Shown piece after piece: positions 31,238-40,203 of a DNA stretch of 47,311 bases. Position numbers and translations under genes: made by a program. The stretch is from the NCBI GenBank assembly GCA_964385635.1, contig CAYLPU010000031.1, positions 1 to 47,311 of the forward strand. The letters are read 5' to 3'. Below the pieces are notes generated by a model. The model had not been told where the DNA came from. It saw only the letters and a list, made by a program, of their open reading frames with translations, and did not search any database. Position 1 is the first letter of the stretch, and each line of letters starts with the position of its first letter. The DNA comes from CAYLPU01 sp964385635. Lineage in GTDB: Bacteria > Chloroflexota > Anaerolineae > B4-G1.

Positions 31238-32487
31238 GCACTTTTGTCGCCCTTTTCCTGCTCCAGCACCCACAGCCGCACCAGCGATAAGGCAGCGTCG
31301 GCGACCCACTCCCGCACGCGGGCGCGGTCGCCGCTGAAACTGAGCCGGCGGCAGGTCTCCCGCCCCCGCAGGTTCACCACCACGTGGGCCACGCCGTATG
31401 GCCGGCGGTAAGTGCTGTCTTCAGGGATGGCGATTGCACCCACGCCCACGCCGACATCGGCGCCGGTGGCGTGCCGCGCGGTCGAAGCCATCGTCAACGC
31501 GGTCTCTTCGTCCACCAGGCTGTCCCCCCTGGGCTTTCCCAATGACGCCAGCGCCACGTCAGGTACTGCACTGCGGCGGAACCAGCGCTGGGATCCCTCC
31601 GGCTCGGTCAGCCGGGCGGCGACCAGCCCGCCGGTGCCCACTTCCACCGTCGCAATGGTCAGCCCGCGCTCGATCAACAGGTCGGCCACCACCTGGGGCA
31701 GGTCCCGTTCATCCTCGCTGATGACGTACCGTCCCAGTTCAGCCCGCAGTGTTGCCAGGTCCGCCTCAATCAGCGTTTCTGTCTCCTCCGGCGTGCTACC
31801 TGCGGCGACCACTTCGACGGTGATGGTGCCCCGGTGGGGCAGGAGCCCCAGGAGCGGGTTGCGGCCCCGCGCCAACATCGGCCGGACCCGCTCGTTGATC
31901 ACCGACTCCGGCAACCCATAGACCTTGAGGGCCGCCCGCCGGACGTGGTGACCGGCCCCCACCAACTCCCGCAGCCGGGGCAGGATGAACCCTTCCAGCA
32001 TGCCTTCCATCTCATAGGGGATGCCGGGTGTGACGAAGATGTGCCGCCCGTCTGTCGGCAGGTAGAATCCGGCAGCGGTGCCCCGATTGTTGTAGATGAT
32101 CTGGCTGCCAGCGGGCACCTGGGCCTGGATACGGTTGCTCGTCAACATTGTTGGGGGCATCGTACGGCCCCGGCGGGCAAACCGCTCTCGGATGCGGGCC
32201 AACGCCTCGGCATCCTCCACCAACTCCAGGCCGAAGTGAGCAGTGACCGCCTGGCGGGTCAGGTCGTCCTCCGTCGGCCCCAGCCCGCCAGTGATGATGA
32301 CGACGTCTGCCACGTCCAGCGCGGTGCACAATCCCCAATGGATCGCCTCCAGGTCGTCGCCCACGCTGAGATGGAGAACCACCTCAACGGGCAAGAGCGT
32401 CAGGCGGCGCGAGGTCACCTGAGAGTTGGTGTCCAGCCGGTAGCCGCAGGTCAGTTCGTCGCCGATGGTGATGATGGCTGCTCTCAC
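31234..32487 (-). CDS. cinA: CinA-family protein
   Basis: 417 residues. The N-terminal MoaB-like domain has IGDEL near the start, TGGLGPTEDD and VTPGIPYEM; the C-terminal domain matches nicotinamide-nucleotide amidase (PncC) in EGSQRWFRRSAV and DVGVGVGAI. The usual ESCTGG of the amidase is EVGTGG, so the Ser and Cys are lost and amidase activity is doubtful. Start set at GTG 32487, overlapping the stop of the FAD oxidoreductase gene (GTGA) with AGGAGG upstream; an earlier start would run into that gene. Last gene of the YacL-CysS operon. Confidence 0.9.
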   Translation of the reverse strand: MRAAIITIGDELTCGYRLDTNSQVTSRRLTLLPVEVVLHLSVGDDLEAIHWGLCTALDVADVVIITGGLGPTEDDLTRQAVTAHFGLELVEDAEALARIRERFARRGRTMPPTMLTSNRIQAQVPAGSQIIYNNRGTAAGFYLPTDGRHIFVTPGIPYEMEGMLEGFILPRLRELVGAGHHVRRAALKVYGLPESVINERVRPMLARGRNPLLGLLPHRGTITVEVVAAGSTPEETETLIEADLATLRAELGRYVISEDERDLPQVVADLLIERGLTIATVEVGTGGLVAARLTEPEGSQRWFRRSAVPDVALASLGKPRGDSLVDEETALTMASTARHATGADVGVGVGAIAIPEDSTYRRPYGVAHVVVNLRGRETCRRLSFSGDRARVREWVADAALSLVRLWVLEQEKGDKSA

Positions 32488-33812
32488 TTCACTACCTCCT
32501 GCGCCACCCGCCGGCCCATCTCCACCGCGTAGTTGGTCCCCCGGTCCCAGGGATAGACCTGGCTCATGTTCGCCATCCACAGTCCAGGGACACCCGTCTT
32601 CAGCGGGGGGATATTGCGCGAATGGTGAAGCGCGGGGACCGGCTGAGCGTACTTCTCGGTGAACATCCAACTGTCCCGCACCCAGTCGAGGCGGAAATCG
32701 GGATTGATCTTGACCAGGCTCGGCAGGTAGGTCTCCAGCAACTGCTCCTTGCTGTAGCCGAAGTAGGGATGGTCGGGCGGCAGGTAGTCGCCGCAGTAGA
32801 CCAGGTGGTCGCCGCCGTAGTGCTCCGGGCTGATGTAGTTGGTGTGCTCGACCAGCCCCATGAAAGGGAACTCTCCACCTTTAGGCAGGTTGATCCAGTA
32901 GTGGCCCCCGGTCAGGCGACGCCTGAGGGCCAGGATGAGCACTACCGCGCCCATCGACTTGAGCCGCTCCAGTTTCACGGCGTAATCGGGGGGGAGATCG
33001 GGGGTCAGTTGAAGCATCGCCTGGGGGGAGCAGGTGGCGATGACCCGCTCGTGTTCGGCGACGCCCGCCGCCGTCTCCAGCCGCAGGTGACCCTCGGCGC
33101 TGGGATGGACAGTCTGTACCGCTGCGCCCAGCCGCACCTGTCCCCCCTGCGCCTGCACTCGCTCGACCAGCAGATCCACAAAGCCCTGGAACCCGCCGAC
33201 AAAGTAGCCCAGGCTGGCGGTGCGTTTGTACAACCTGGCCCACATCCAGGCCATGTTCACGTCCCGATAGCTCTCTTCACCGAATTTGCTGATGAGTAGC
33301 GGCTTCCACCATACGTCGTAGGCCCTCTCACCGACCGCCCGGCGCAGCCACTCGTCCGCTGAAACGTGCTCCAGAGGACGCCAGTTCTTGGTCAATATCA
33401 GGTAGACGCCCACCAACCCGACCCGCAGACGATCTACGAGCGGCAACGGTGTAAACTGAAGCACGCGGATGGCGCGGTGCAGCGGCGGGAACGGGATGAA
33501 CTTTAGCGAAGGAACGGGGCTATCAAGTGGGTAGAGCCGCCCCTGATAGTAGAGAGTGGTGGTGGGGCGGGGGAAGAAAAGCCGGTCGCGGGCACCTAGT
33601 TCTTCAATCAGATGGATGACGTCGTCGTCGGAGGCAAACCAGTGGCGATAGAAACGGTCGAGAGGCCACTCCCACCGCTCGTCGCGGAAGCCTGCCGCGA
33701 GACCTCCGGCGTAGGGCCGCGCCTCGTAAACGGCGACAGCGTGGCCCTGCTTCGTCAGATCGTAGGCGGCCGCGAGGCCGGTAATGCCGGCGCCGATGAT
33801 GCCGATGTCCAT
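32484..33812 (-). CDS. FAD-dependent amine-oxidase/protoporphyrinogen-oxidase-like enzyme
   Basis: 442 residues. The N-terminal Rossmann motif GIIGAGITGLAAAYDL and YEARPYAGGLAAG bind FAD; the C-terminal GLWMANMSQVYPWDRGTN is the matching FAD-contact region of this superfamily. It belongs with phytoene-desaturase/protoporphyrinogen-oxidase-like proteins; close relatives sit beside polysaccharide or lipid genes, and the substrate is unknown. ATG 33812 is preferred (GAGG 7 nt upstream) to a TTG two codons earlier. Lies between the flippase-like gene and cinA, overlapping cinA by 4 nt. Confidence 0.88.
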   Translation of the reverse strand: MDIGIIGAGITGLAAAYDLTKQGHAVAVYEARPYAGGLAAGFRDERWEWPLDRFYRHWFASDDDVIHLIEELGARDRLFFPRPTTTLYYQGRLYPLDSPVPSLKFIPFPPLHRAIRVLQFTPLPLVDRLRVGLVGVYLILTKNWRPLEHVSADEWLRRAVGERAYDVWWKPLLISKFGEESYRDVNMAWMWARLYKRTASLGYFVGGFQGFVDLLVERVQAQGGQVRLGAAVQTVHPSAEGHLRLETAAGVAEHERVIATCSPQAMLQLTPDLPPDYAVKLERLKSMGAVVLILALRRRLTGGHYWINLPKGGEFPFMGLVEHTNYISPEHYGGDHLVYCGDYLPPDHPYFGYSKEQLLETYLPSLVKINPDFRLDWVRDSWMFTEKYAQPVPALHHSRNIPPLKTGVPGLWMANMSQVYPWDRGTNYAVEMGRRVAQEVVK

Positions 33813-33827
33813 AGGCAAACCTCAAAC

Positions 33828-34847
33828 TCACTCGCCCGGCTGTGCAGCCAGGGTCCGGTCCAGGTCGGCCTTTCTGAGGCCACCGCGCCATATGAACCAC
33901 AGCCCAGCGAAGGTCTCCGTGCACCACAGCACAGCGTGCAGCAATGTCTGATAACTGATGGCCGTGTTACCGGCGACGCCGACGCGGGTTAGTACCAAGA
34001 TGGCAGGAGCGTCGAAGGTGCCCAGGTTGCCTGGCCCTGAGGGCAGCGCCGTTGCCAGGTTGGCTGCGCTGCTCATCAACAGGAGGTGGTGCAGGTCAAC
34101 ACCGAAGCCGAACGAGTTCATCAGCAGCCGGTAACTGAACGTCTCGGCCGTCCATACGGTAATAGAAAAGATCAGAACCAGGGTCAGCGTCAGGACGGAT
34201 TTGACGGAGGCGAAACCACGGATGAAGCGCCCAGTGACGTCACGCAGTCTTGGGCGAAAGCGCTGAGGGGCGAGGCGGGCGATTAGCCACTCCGCCAGGC
34301 GCTGAATAGGAACAGGCCACAACACGACCGCATAGATCAGCGCCAGCGCAGCGCCGAAAACCGCCACTGCCGCCCACACGACGTAGCGGAGGTAATCGGG
34401 GATGCCTCCGATGAGGGCTGCCAGGATGAGGAATAGAATCATCGTCAGCCCGTCGAAGACACGTTCGACCAGGATGGAGGCCAGCCCGGCGACAGCGGAA
34501 ACTTCGTTGCGCTGTCGCAGCAGCAGCGCGCGCACGATCTCGCCAGCGCGAAAAGGGTAGATGTTGTTCGCCCCCCGGCCCATCGCCATCGTCGGCAGAA
34601 GTTCTCGCAAGAGGATGTGACGCTCGGAGGAGAGAAGTGCCTGCCAACGCATGGTACGGACCACCAGCGCGAAGAGGTATAGCACCACCGCGGGCGCAAT
34701 CCAGATATAGCGAGCCTGTCTGAAGGCCCGCCAGACCTCCACAGGCTGCAGGTTCTGGATAGCGACGTACAGGCACACGCCACTCACCACCAAGCCGACG
34801 ACGACTCTCCAGTTGAGGCGGCGCACCCGGTCTGTTCTGGTTCTCAC
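33828..34847 (-). CDS. Flippase-like membrane protein (LPG synthase TM domain)
   Basis: 339 residues with seven to eight membrane segments and the family motifs RTMRWQALL and GRGANNIYPFRAGEIVRALL, as well as SGPGNLGTFDAP. This is the lysylphosphatidylglycerol-synthase/AglD-type transmembrane family (formerly UPF0104), here without a catalytic extra domain. Members are linked to lipid-linked sugar handling. GTG start at 34847 overlaps the stop of the TrmH-type gene (GTGA). Confidence 0.88.
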   Translation of the reverse strand: MRTRTDRVRRLNWRVVVGLVVSGVCLYVAIQNLQPVEVWRAFRQARYIWIAPAVVLYLFALVVRTMRWQALLSSERHILLRELLPTMAMGRGANNIYPFRAGEIVRALLLRQRNEVSAVAGLASILVERVFDGLTMILFLILAALIGGIPDYLRYVVWAAVAVFGAALALIYAVVLWPVPIQRLAEWLIARLAPQRFRPRLRDVTGRFIRGFASVKSVLTLTLVLIFSITVWTAETFSYRLLMNSFGFGVDLHHLLLMSSAANLATALPSGPGNLGTFDAPAILVLTRVGVAGNTAISYQTLLHAVLWCTETFAGLWFIWRGGLRKADLDRTLAAQPGE

Positions 34848-35590
34848 CCGCTTACCTGTCGCTGCCGCAGCGCCTCGTAGAGCACCACCGACCCCGCCAC
34901 GGCTGCATTGAGCGAGGTCACCTGGCCAAACATGGGCAGCCGCAGTAGAAAGTCACAGCGCTCCCGTACCAGTCGCCGCAGCCCCTCCCCCTCACTGCCC
35001 ACCACCACCGCCAGCGGGCCGTTCAGGTCAGCCTCGTGGTAAGGTTGCGCACCGCGCAGCGCTTCCAAACCAGCCACCCACACGTCGTGCGCCTTGAGCA
35101 TGCCGATGGCGTCCACCAGATTGGTCACCTGCGCCACCAGCAGATGCTCCACCGCACCCACCGAGGTGTGGACCACGGCTGGCGTGATGCCCACTGCCCG
35201 CCGTCGCTGAATCACCACCCCGTGTACGCCCACGGCCTCGGCCGTGCGCAGCAAACTCCCCACGTTCTGGGGGTCCTGCAGTAGATCGAGCAGCAGGAGG
35301 AAGACCGCTTCGCCACGCGCTTTAGCCGCTGCCAGGATGTCGTCCAGCGAACTGTAGGGATACTCGCTCGTCTCCAACACCACGCCTTGGTGATGAACGT
35401 TGCCAAGACGGTCCAGATTACGCCGTTCGGTGCGATCCACCGGCACCCCGGTCTGCTTGGCCAGGAAAACGATCTGGCCGACGGCGTCCGTTTGCCGGAC
35501 ACCCTCAGCCAGCACTAGTTTGTAGAACTCACGCCGTCCGGCCCGCAGTGATTCGTAGACAACATTCCGGCCGTAGAGGATTTCCCTCAT
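34844..35590 (-). CDS. rlmB: TrmH/RlmB-family rRNA 2'-O-methyltransferase
   Basis: 248 residues. N-terminal ILYGRNVVYESLRAGRR is the substrate-binding domain; the SPOUT domain has QDPQNVGSLLRTAEA, VVGSEGEGLRR and SLNAAVAGSV, the three knot motifs. RlmB methylates G2251 of 23S rRNA; other members act on tRNA, so the exact site is inferred. ATG 35590 overlaps the cysS stop (ATGA), and the cysS-rlmB pairing is common in bacteria, supporting the name. Confidence 0.9.
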   Translation of the reverse strand: MREILYGRNVVYESLRAGRREFYKLVLAEGVRQTDAVGQIVFLAKQTGVPVDRTERRNLDRLGNVHHQGVVLETSEYPYSSLDDILAAAKARGEAVFLLLLDLLQDPQNVGSLLRTAEAVGVHGVVIQRRRAVGITPAVVHTSVGAVEHLLVAQVTNLVDAIGMLKAHDVWVAGLEALRGAQPYHEADLNGPLAVVVGSEGEGLRRLVRERCDFLLRLPMFGQVTSLNAAVAGSVVLYEALRQRQVSG

Positions 35591-37047
35591 CCTCTCCTGT
35601 ACTCCACCTGCCACGCCGGCCCCTCGGGCCGATCCTCCACCACGACCCCAAGTTCCTCCAGTTGACGGCGCAGTACATCTGCTTGTTCCCAGTTTTTGGC
35701 CTCGCGATATCGTTCACGGAGGCCCAGAATGATGTCCATCAGCCCCTCAACCAACTCGCCGCCGATCTCTTGGGCCAGATCATCGGGGATAATGCCCAGC
35801 ACCTGACCGCCTAACTCACGATAGAGGCCATCTATCGCCGCCAGCGTACCCAGGCTCACAGGCTGCCCCGAAGCCAGCAGCGTGTTCACCTCCTTGCTGA
35901 AGTCAAAGAGGGAGGCGATGGCCCTGGGTGTGTTGAAATCATCGTCCATCGCCTCTATGAATGCATCGCGATGAGCATCGAGGTCAGTGATGTAAGAAAG
36001 GTCCGCCGTGCCAGCCGGGATTAACTGCTCCATCCGAGCTCGCAGCGTGCGCACGGTGTTATGCAACCGCTCGACTCCGCGCTCGGCGGCCAGTATCGCC
36101 TCGCGGCTGAAATCTACTGGTCCACGGTAGTGGCTTGAGAGGATGAAGGCGCGGATCGCCTCCGGGCTGTAGAGTTGGAGCGCCTCCTTGACAGTGAGAG
36201 AGTTGCCCAGACTCTTGCTCATCTTGACCCCGTTGACAGTCAGAGAGCCGGCAAGAATCCAGTAACGGACGAAGGGCTTGCCAGTAGCAGCCTCCGCCTG
36301 GGCTATTTCACATTCGTTGTGCGGGAAGATATTCTCCAGCCCACCGCCGTGGACGTCGAACGTCTCACCCAGATACTTGGTCGCCATCGCCGAGCACTCA
36401 GTGTGCCAGCCTGGATAGCCCCAACCCCAGGGAGAGGGCCAGCGCAGAATGTGCTCTGGCTCAGCGTGTTTCCAAAGCGCGAAGTCGGCCGGATGTCGCT
36501 TCTCCTCCCGCATTGCCACCCGCGCACCCGGTTTCAGTTCTTCGACCTTGCGTCTGGAAAGTTTACCGTACTCGGCGAACTCCTCCACCGAATAATAAAC
36601 GTCACCTTCTACCGTCTCGTAGGCAAACCCCTTCTCCAGCAGCATCCTGACCATCTCAATCTGCTCAGGAATGTGGCAACTAGCGCGGGGGGAGATGTTG
36701 GGGCGGACCACTCCCAGCGCGTCCATATCCTCGAAGTAGGAACGGGTGTAGGTCTCCACCAGTTCCATTGGCTCTACCCGTTCCCGCCGCGCTCCCTTAA
36801 GGATGCGGTCCTCGCCAGTATCCAGGATATGCCCCACATCGGTGATATTCTGGACGTAGCGAACTTTGTAGCCCAGGAAGCGCAAGTAACGCACCACCAC
36901 GTCCATCGCCACATATAGTTTGGCGTGGCCCAGGTGGGCGTGGTCGTACACTGTTGGGCCACAGACGTACATCCCCACTCGCCCCCTCTCCAGCGGTTTA
37001 AAGGGTTCTTTCTCGCGGGTTAGATAGTTGAAGATTTGCAGACTCAT
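35587..37047 (-). CDS. cysS: Cysteinyl-tRNA synthetase
   Basis: 486 residues of class I synthetase. CGPTVYDHAHLGHAK carries the zinc Cys and the HIGH-type motif (HLGH), HTECSAMA and HNECEIAQ provide further zinc ligands, and KMSKSLGN is the KMSKS loop. ATG 37047 chosen for the GGAGAGG SD 6-7 nt upstream and because MSLQIFNYLTREKEPF is the usual N-terminus. Second gene of the operon begun by the PIN-TRAM protein. No T-box leader is seen, so regulation by tRNA is not supported. Confidence 0.97.
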   Translation of the reverse strand: MSLQIFNYLTREKEPFKPLERGRVGMYVCGPTVYDHAHLGHAKLYVAMDVVVRYLRFLGYKVRYVQNITDVGHILDTGEDRILKGARRERVEPMELVETYTRSYFEDMDALGVVRPNISPRASCHIPEQIEMVRMLLEKGFAYETVEGDVYYSVEEFAEYGKLSRRKVEELKPGARVAMREEKRHPADFALWKHAEPEHILRWPSPWGWGYPGWHTECSAMATKYLGETFDVHGGGLENIFPHNECEIAQAEAATGKPFVRYWILAGSLTVNGVKMSKSLGNSLTVKEALQLYSPEAIRAFILSSHYRGPVDFSREAILAAERGVERLHNTVRTLRARMEQLIPAGTADLSYITDLDAHRDAFIEAMDDDFNTPRAIASLFDFSKEVNTLLASGQPVSLGTLAAIDGLYRELGGQVLGIIPDDLAQEIGGELVEGLMDIILGLRERYREAKNWEQADVLRRQLEELGVVVEDRPEGPAWQVEYRRG

Positions 37048-37088
37048 CGTTATCCTCTCCGAATCTCGACATCCTGGCCCACTGGCCC

Positions 37089-38138
37089 TCAACGTGCCAG
37101 CCGGGCGAAAAGCATACGACCAGCCGCCGTCTGCAGCACCTTGGTCACAATCACTTCCACTTCACGGCCAATGTACGAATGTCCATCCTCCACCACGACC
37201 ATCGTGCCGTCGTCCAGGTATCCAACACCTTGGCCAACTTCTTTCCCCGCCTGAATGATCTTGACGACGAACGATTCGCCAGGGAGAAAGACCGCCTTGA
37301 CAGCGTTGGCCAGTTCGTTGATGTTGAGCACCCTCACGCCCTGCAACTCGGCCACGCGATTGAGATTATAGTCGTTGGTGACAATGGGACAATGCAGTTG
37401 TTTTGCCAGCAACACCAGCTTGTCGTCCACCTCTCGCACACCCTCAATGTCCATATCGGTGACGCGCACCATCGTGACGGACTCGTCTTGAAGCCGGCGT
37501 AACATATCCAACCCACGGCGTCCCCGGTTGCGGCGCAGAGCATCGGGAGAATCGGCGATGTGCTGTAGTTCGTTGAGCACAAAGCGTGGCACCAGCATCT
37601 CACCTTCGATGAACCCGGTGTGGCTGATGTCGGCAATGCGCCCGTCAATGATGACGCTGGTATCCAGGAGAACGGGCCTGCGCCCGTTACCCCCGCTTTC
37701 TGGGCCCTCGCCTCGCTCTGACAGCCGCCCGCGAAAGAGCCTAAAAATATCGTGCTGGCGAGTGATCATCACCATAATCCCCAGGTAACCGAAAAGCACA
37801 GCAGCGACGAAGGGCAGAATCTGGTTGAAAGGTGATGGGAGCAACGAGAGCGGGAACGCGATCAGGGCAGCGATGATCAGGCCGACAATCAACCCAAGCG
37901 CAGCGGCCAGCAGTTGCTGCGCCGGCGCCTGACGGATACGTTTGCGTAAAGCCAAGAAAGGTCGTACTGTCACGTAAGGTGTCAACACCAGACCGCCCAA
38001 CGCTCCGACGAGCAGAAAGACCGCCGCATACTGGTAAGGTTCCCCTCCAAATTGGGCTGCTACGTGGGTGCCCAGAAAAACCCCCGCAGTAGCCATCAGA
38101 ATCATACCTACAATACGAGAGATGAATTCCGCACTCAT
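37089..38138 (-). CDS. PIN-TRAM membrane protein (YacL-like)
   Basis: 349 residues: four membrane segments (about 1-150), a PIN domain beginning at VLLDTSVIIDGRIADI and containing VTNDYNLNRVAEL, and a C-terminal TRAM domain (about 285-345). YacL-type proteins are membrane-bound PIN RNases of unclear substrate. The Asp residues of the PIN centre are present. ATG 38138 was chosen because AGGAGGG stands 6-7 nt upstream; an ATG 27 codons earlier lacks this. It heads the operon with cysS. Confidence 0.92.
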   Translation of the reverse strand: MSAEFISRIVGMILMATAGVFLGTHVAAQFGGEPYQYAAVFLLVGALGGLVLTPYVTVRPFLALRKRIRQAPAQQLLAAALGLIVGLIIAALIAFPLSLLPSPFNQILPFVAAVLFGYLGIMVMITRQHDIFRLFRGRLSERGEGPESGGNGRRPVLLDTSVIIDGRIADISHTGFIEGEMLVPRFVLNELQHIADSPDALRRNRGRRGLDMLRRLQDESVTMVRVTDMDIEGVREVDDKLVLLAKQLHCPIVTNDYNLNRVAELQGVRVLNINELANAVKAVFLPGESFVVKIIQAGKEVGQGVGYLDDGTMVVVEDGHSYIGREVEVIVTKVLQTAAGRMLFARLAR

Positions 38139-38401
38139 AAATACCCTCCTATAATAAAACCTGGTCCACGAAGCCAGCATAAAAACATAAAAACAAGTGA
38201 GCACCAGCAAGGCCCTCACCTGCCATAAGGCACCCTATGCAGCCTGACACTGGCGTGCCTGGGTGCGGTTCTCGTCTTTGTGTCGGACGGCTTCGTGTCA
38301 GACGACTTCGCAGTACAAACAGACAAGATGATAATGAATACGCGCCGCTGAACCGCACAGTGGACGATCGAGAATCCTCGCTGATAAGGCCAAGTAATAA
38401 T
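38139..38401 (-). promoter_or_regulatory. Long leader of the YacL-cysS operon
   Basis: About 255 untranslated bases between the promoter and the first start. It contains a 9-bp complementary pair (38263-38271 with 38350-38358, GTGCGGTTC/GAACCGCAC) enclosing two imperfect direct repeats (GTCNGACGNCTTCGTG-like). A long-range hairpin is possible; no T-box or known riboswitch motif is visible. Confidence 0.4.
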
Positions 38402-38430
38402 ATCTTAGCACATTCATCGCCAAAAGTCAA
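38402..38430 (-). promoter_or_regulatory. Promoter of the YacL-cysS-rlmB-cinA operon
   Basis: TTGACT (38425-38430), 17-bp spacer, TAAGAT (38402-38407) on the minus strand; near-consensus. Confidence 0.8.
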
Positions 38431-38466
38431 CGGCGCGGAGACTGGAGAGTTCCGATAAGTCCCAGC

Positions 38467-40203
38467 CTAGATTTCCACTAAACCATCCTCCCCCCGCAGC
38501 ACTGCCCGACCCCGCGCCAGTACCGCTTCAGGGTCCTCTTCCTCCCGAAGCCCCATTTCAGCGTAGAACTCCGGGGTGCCGTAAGTACGGGTATGCACTA
38601 CTACCGGCATCGGCACAGCATGGCCTAGGATGAGTGCCTGCTGGCGCGTGTCGAGTCGCGCCAGCACTTCCCGCAGCACACCTGCCCCGCTGATGCCCGA
38701 AAGGACTGCCCGGATGTCCGCCTCGTCATCCAGGAGGCAGGTGACGCGGGTGCCAATCTGGCTCATCACCTCCGGGTCGATTCCGCTGGGCCGCTGATCC
38801 ACGATCAACAGTGTGACGTTGTACTTGCGTAACTCACGGGCGATGGTGCCGAAGATGGTGTGTCGGGCGACGGCGGGGTCGAGGAACTTATGCGCCTCCT
38901 CAATGGTGATGACCAGCGGGCGCGGCTCCTTCCCCCGCTCCCCCAGCGCTTCCTCCTTACGTCTGACATAGTGAGCGTGAATGCGACGGGTGATATAGTT
39001 GGCTACCAACAGGTATGCCTCCAGGCTGTTGCCGTACCGCCCGAACTCCAGGATGATGTTCACTCCCCGGTCCAGGTGGTCGAGAATCTGGCGGATGGAA
39101 TCCTCCGCCATCCGCTCTTGCAGAAAGTCAAAGCGACGGAACATCCCCAGCTTGCGCTGGATGGCACCCAGGGTCCCCCCGTGGAGAGCGCCCCGCTCCA
39201 GTGCACTCTCTAGATCCTCCAGTGGGTCATCCTCGTCCAGCAGCCGGGCGACCCATCGCCGCCCCAGTCGCCGCCGGAGGAAGTAGAGGGCGCCAACCTG
39301 CACATCGGAGAGGGCCATCAGGCTGGAGAGACTGTCCACGTCCTCCGGCTCAATCTGGTCGTAACCGATGCGCACCGCACCGTCCACCTTGCTACCCCGC
39401 CGCCGGGACGACATCTCGTCCAGCGTGAAGACGGAGACCTGCCCGGTGGGGAAGAGTTGCCGTAGTCCTTTGACTTCTTGCTTCGCCTCATTCTGGCTCT
39501 TCCAGCCGTACTCGTTGTGCATGTCGAATACCAGGTTGACCGCCACGCCCTCCTGGACCAGCCCGGCCAGCAGCGTGCGCGTGAGGAAGGTCTTGCCGGT
39601 GCCTGTCTTGCCGAAGACCCCCGCCGAGCGCTCGACAAAACGGCGCAGGTCGAGCGCCACATGGATGCCCTCCATCTCCAGTGGATCTCCGATGTAGAAG
39701 TAGCCCGGTTGTTCCTCCCGGCCGAAGACGAGGGCGACCTCTTCCTCGTTGGCGGGATAGACCGGGGTGAAGTGGGCCGGGATAGTCTTGACCGGTTTCG
39801 GCTCGCTCCCCCCCTCTTTCCCCCTCATTGGGGGAGAGGAAGAGGAGGGCTCCAGCACCAACATCGGCGCGACGTGGATGCGCCCGAATACGGCGGTGCC
39901 CTGGTAGACACGGGCCAGGAAGGGATCGGATGGCTCTGGCGGAGCCTTCTCGATGAGAGGATTGAGGGCGTCCAGTTGTACATCAGTGACGATACAGAAA
40001 AAGCGCCGCCCGGTCTGCCCACGTACGACGACATACCGACCCACAGCCAGCCCCTCAATGACCGTGCCCTGATCCAGTTTGATGTCCAGCCCCTTGGAGA
40101 GACTCCCGCTGACAACGATGCCCAGCCGCTGGAGAGGCCGGGGCTCGGCCGGGCGGGGGCCAAAGAAGGCTTCCAGTTCCTGTTCAGGTGAACGTTCACT
40201 CAT
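38467..40203 (-). CDS. herA: HerA-type hexameric DNA translocase
   Basis: 578 residues. An N-terminal HAS-barrel (about 25-120) precedes a HerA/FtsK-like ATPase: Walker A GKTGTGKT near residue 200, Walker B in RPLVITIEEAHKF, and the C-terminal LLIVDQRPSGIDPEVMSQ with an arginine-rich follow-on. HerA pumps DNA into the nuclease NurA during end resection and, in some bacteria, in phage defence. ATG overlaps the stop of the nucleotidyltransferase gene by 4 nt. Last gene of the nurA-herA operon. P/S-rich low-complexity insert near 125-140. Confidence 0.93.
   Translation of the reverse strand: MSERSPEQELEAFFGPRPAEPRPLQRLGIVVSGSLSKGLDIKLDQGTVIEGLAVGRYVVVRGQTGRRFFCIVTDVQLDALNPLIEKAPPEPSDPFLARVYQGTAVFGRIHVAPMLVLEPSSSSPPMRGKEGGSEPKPVKTIPAHFTPVYPANEEEVALVFGREEQPGYFYIGDPLEMEGIHVALDLRRFVERSAGVFGKTGTGKTFLTRTLLAGLVQEGVAVNLVFDMHNEYGWKSQNEAKQEVKGLRQLFPTGQVSVFTLDEMSSRRRGSKVDGAVRIGYDQIEPEDVDSLSSLMALSDVQVGALYFLRRRLGRRWVARLLDEDDPLEDLESALERGALHGGTLGAIQRKLGMFRRFDFLQERMAEDSIRQILDHLDRGVNIILEFGRYGNSLEAYLLVANYITRRIHAHYVRRKEEALGERGKEPRPLVITIEEAHKFLDPAVARHTIFGTIARELRKYNVTLLIVDQRPSGIDPEVMSQIGTRVTCLLDDEADIRAVLSGISGAGVLREVLARLDTRQQALILGHAVPMPVVVHTRTYGTPEFYAEMGLREEEDPEAVLARGRAVLRGEDGLVEI

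Noticed and set aside
38139..38400. T-box riboswitch for cysS
   Set aside because: No AGGGTGGNACCGCG-type T-box sequence; the nearest similar bases lack the conserved core.
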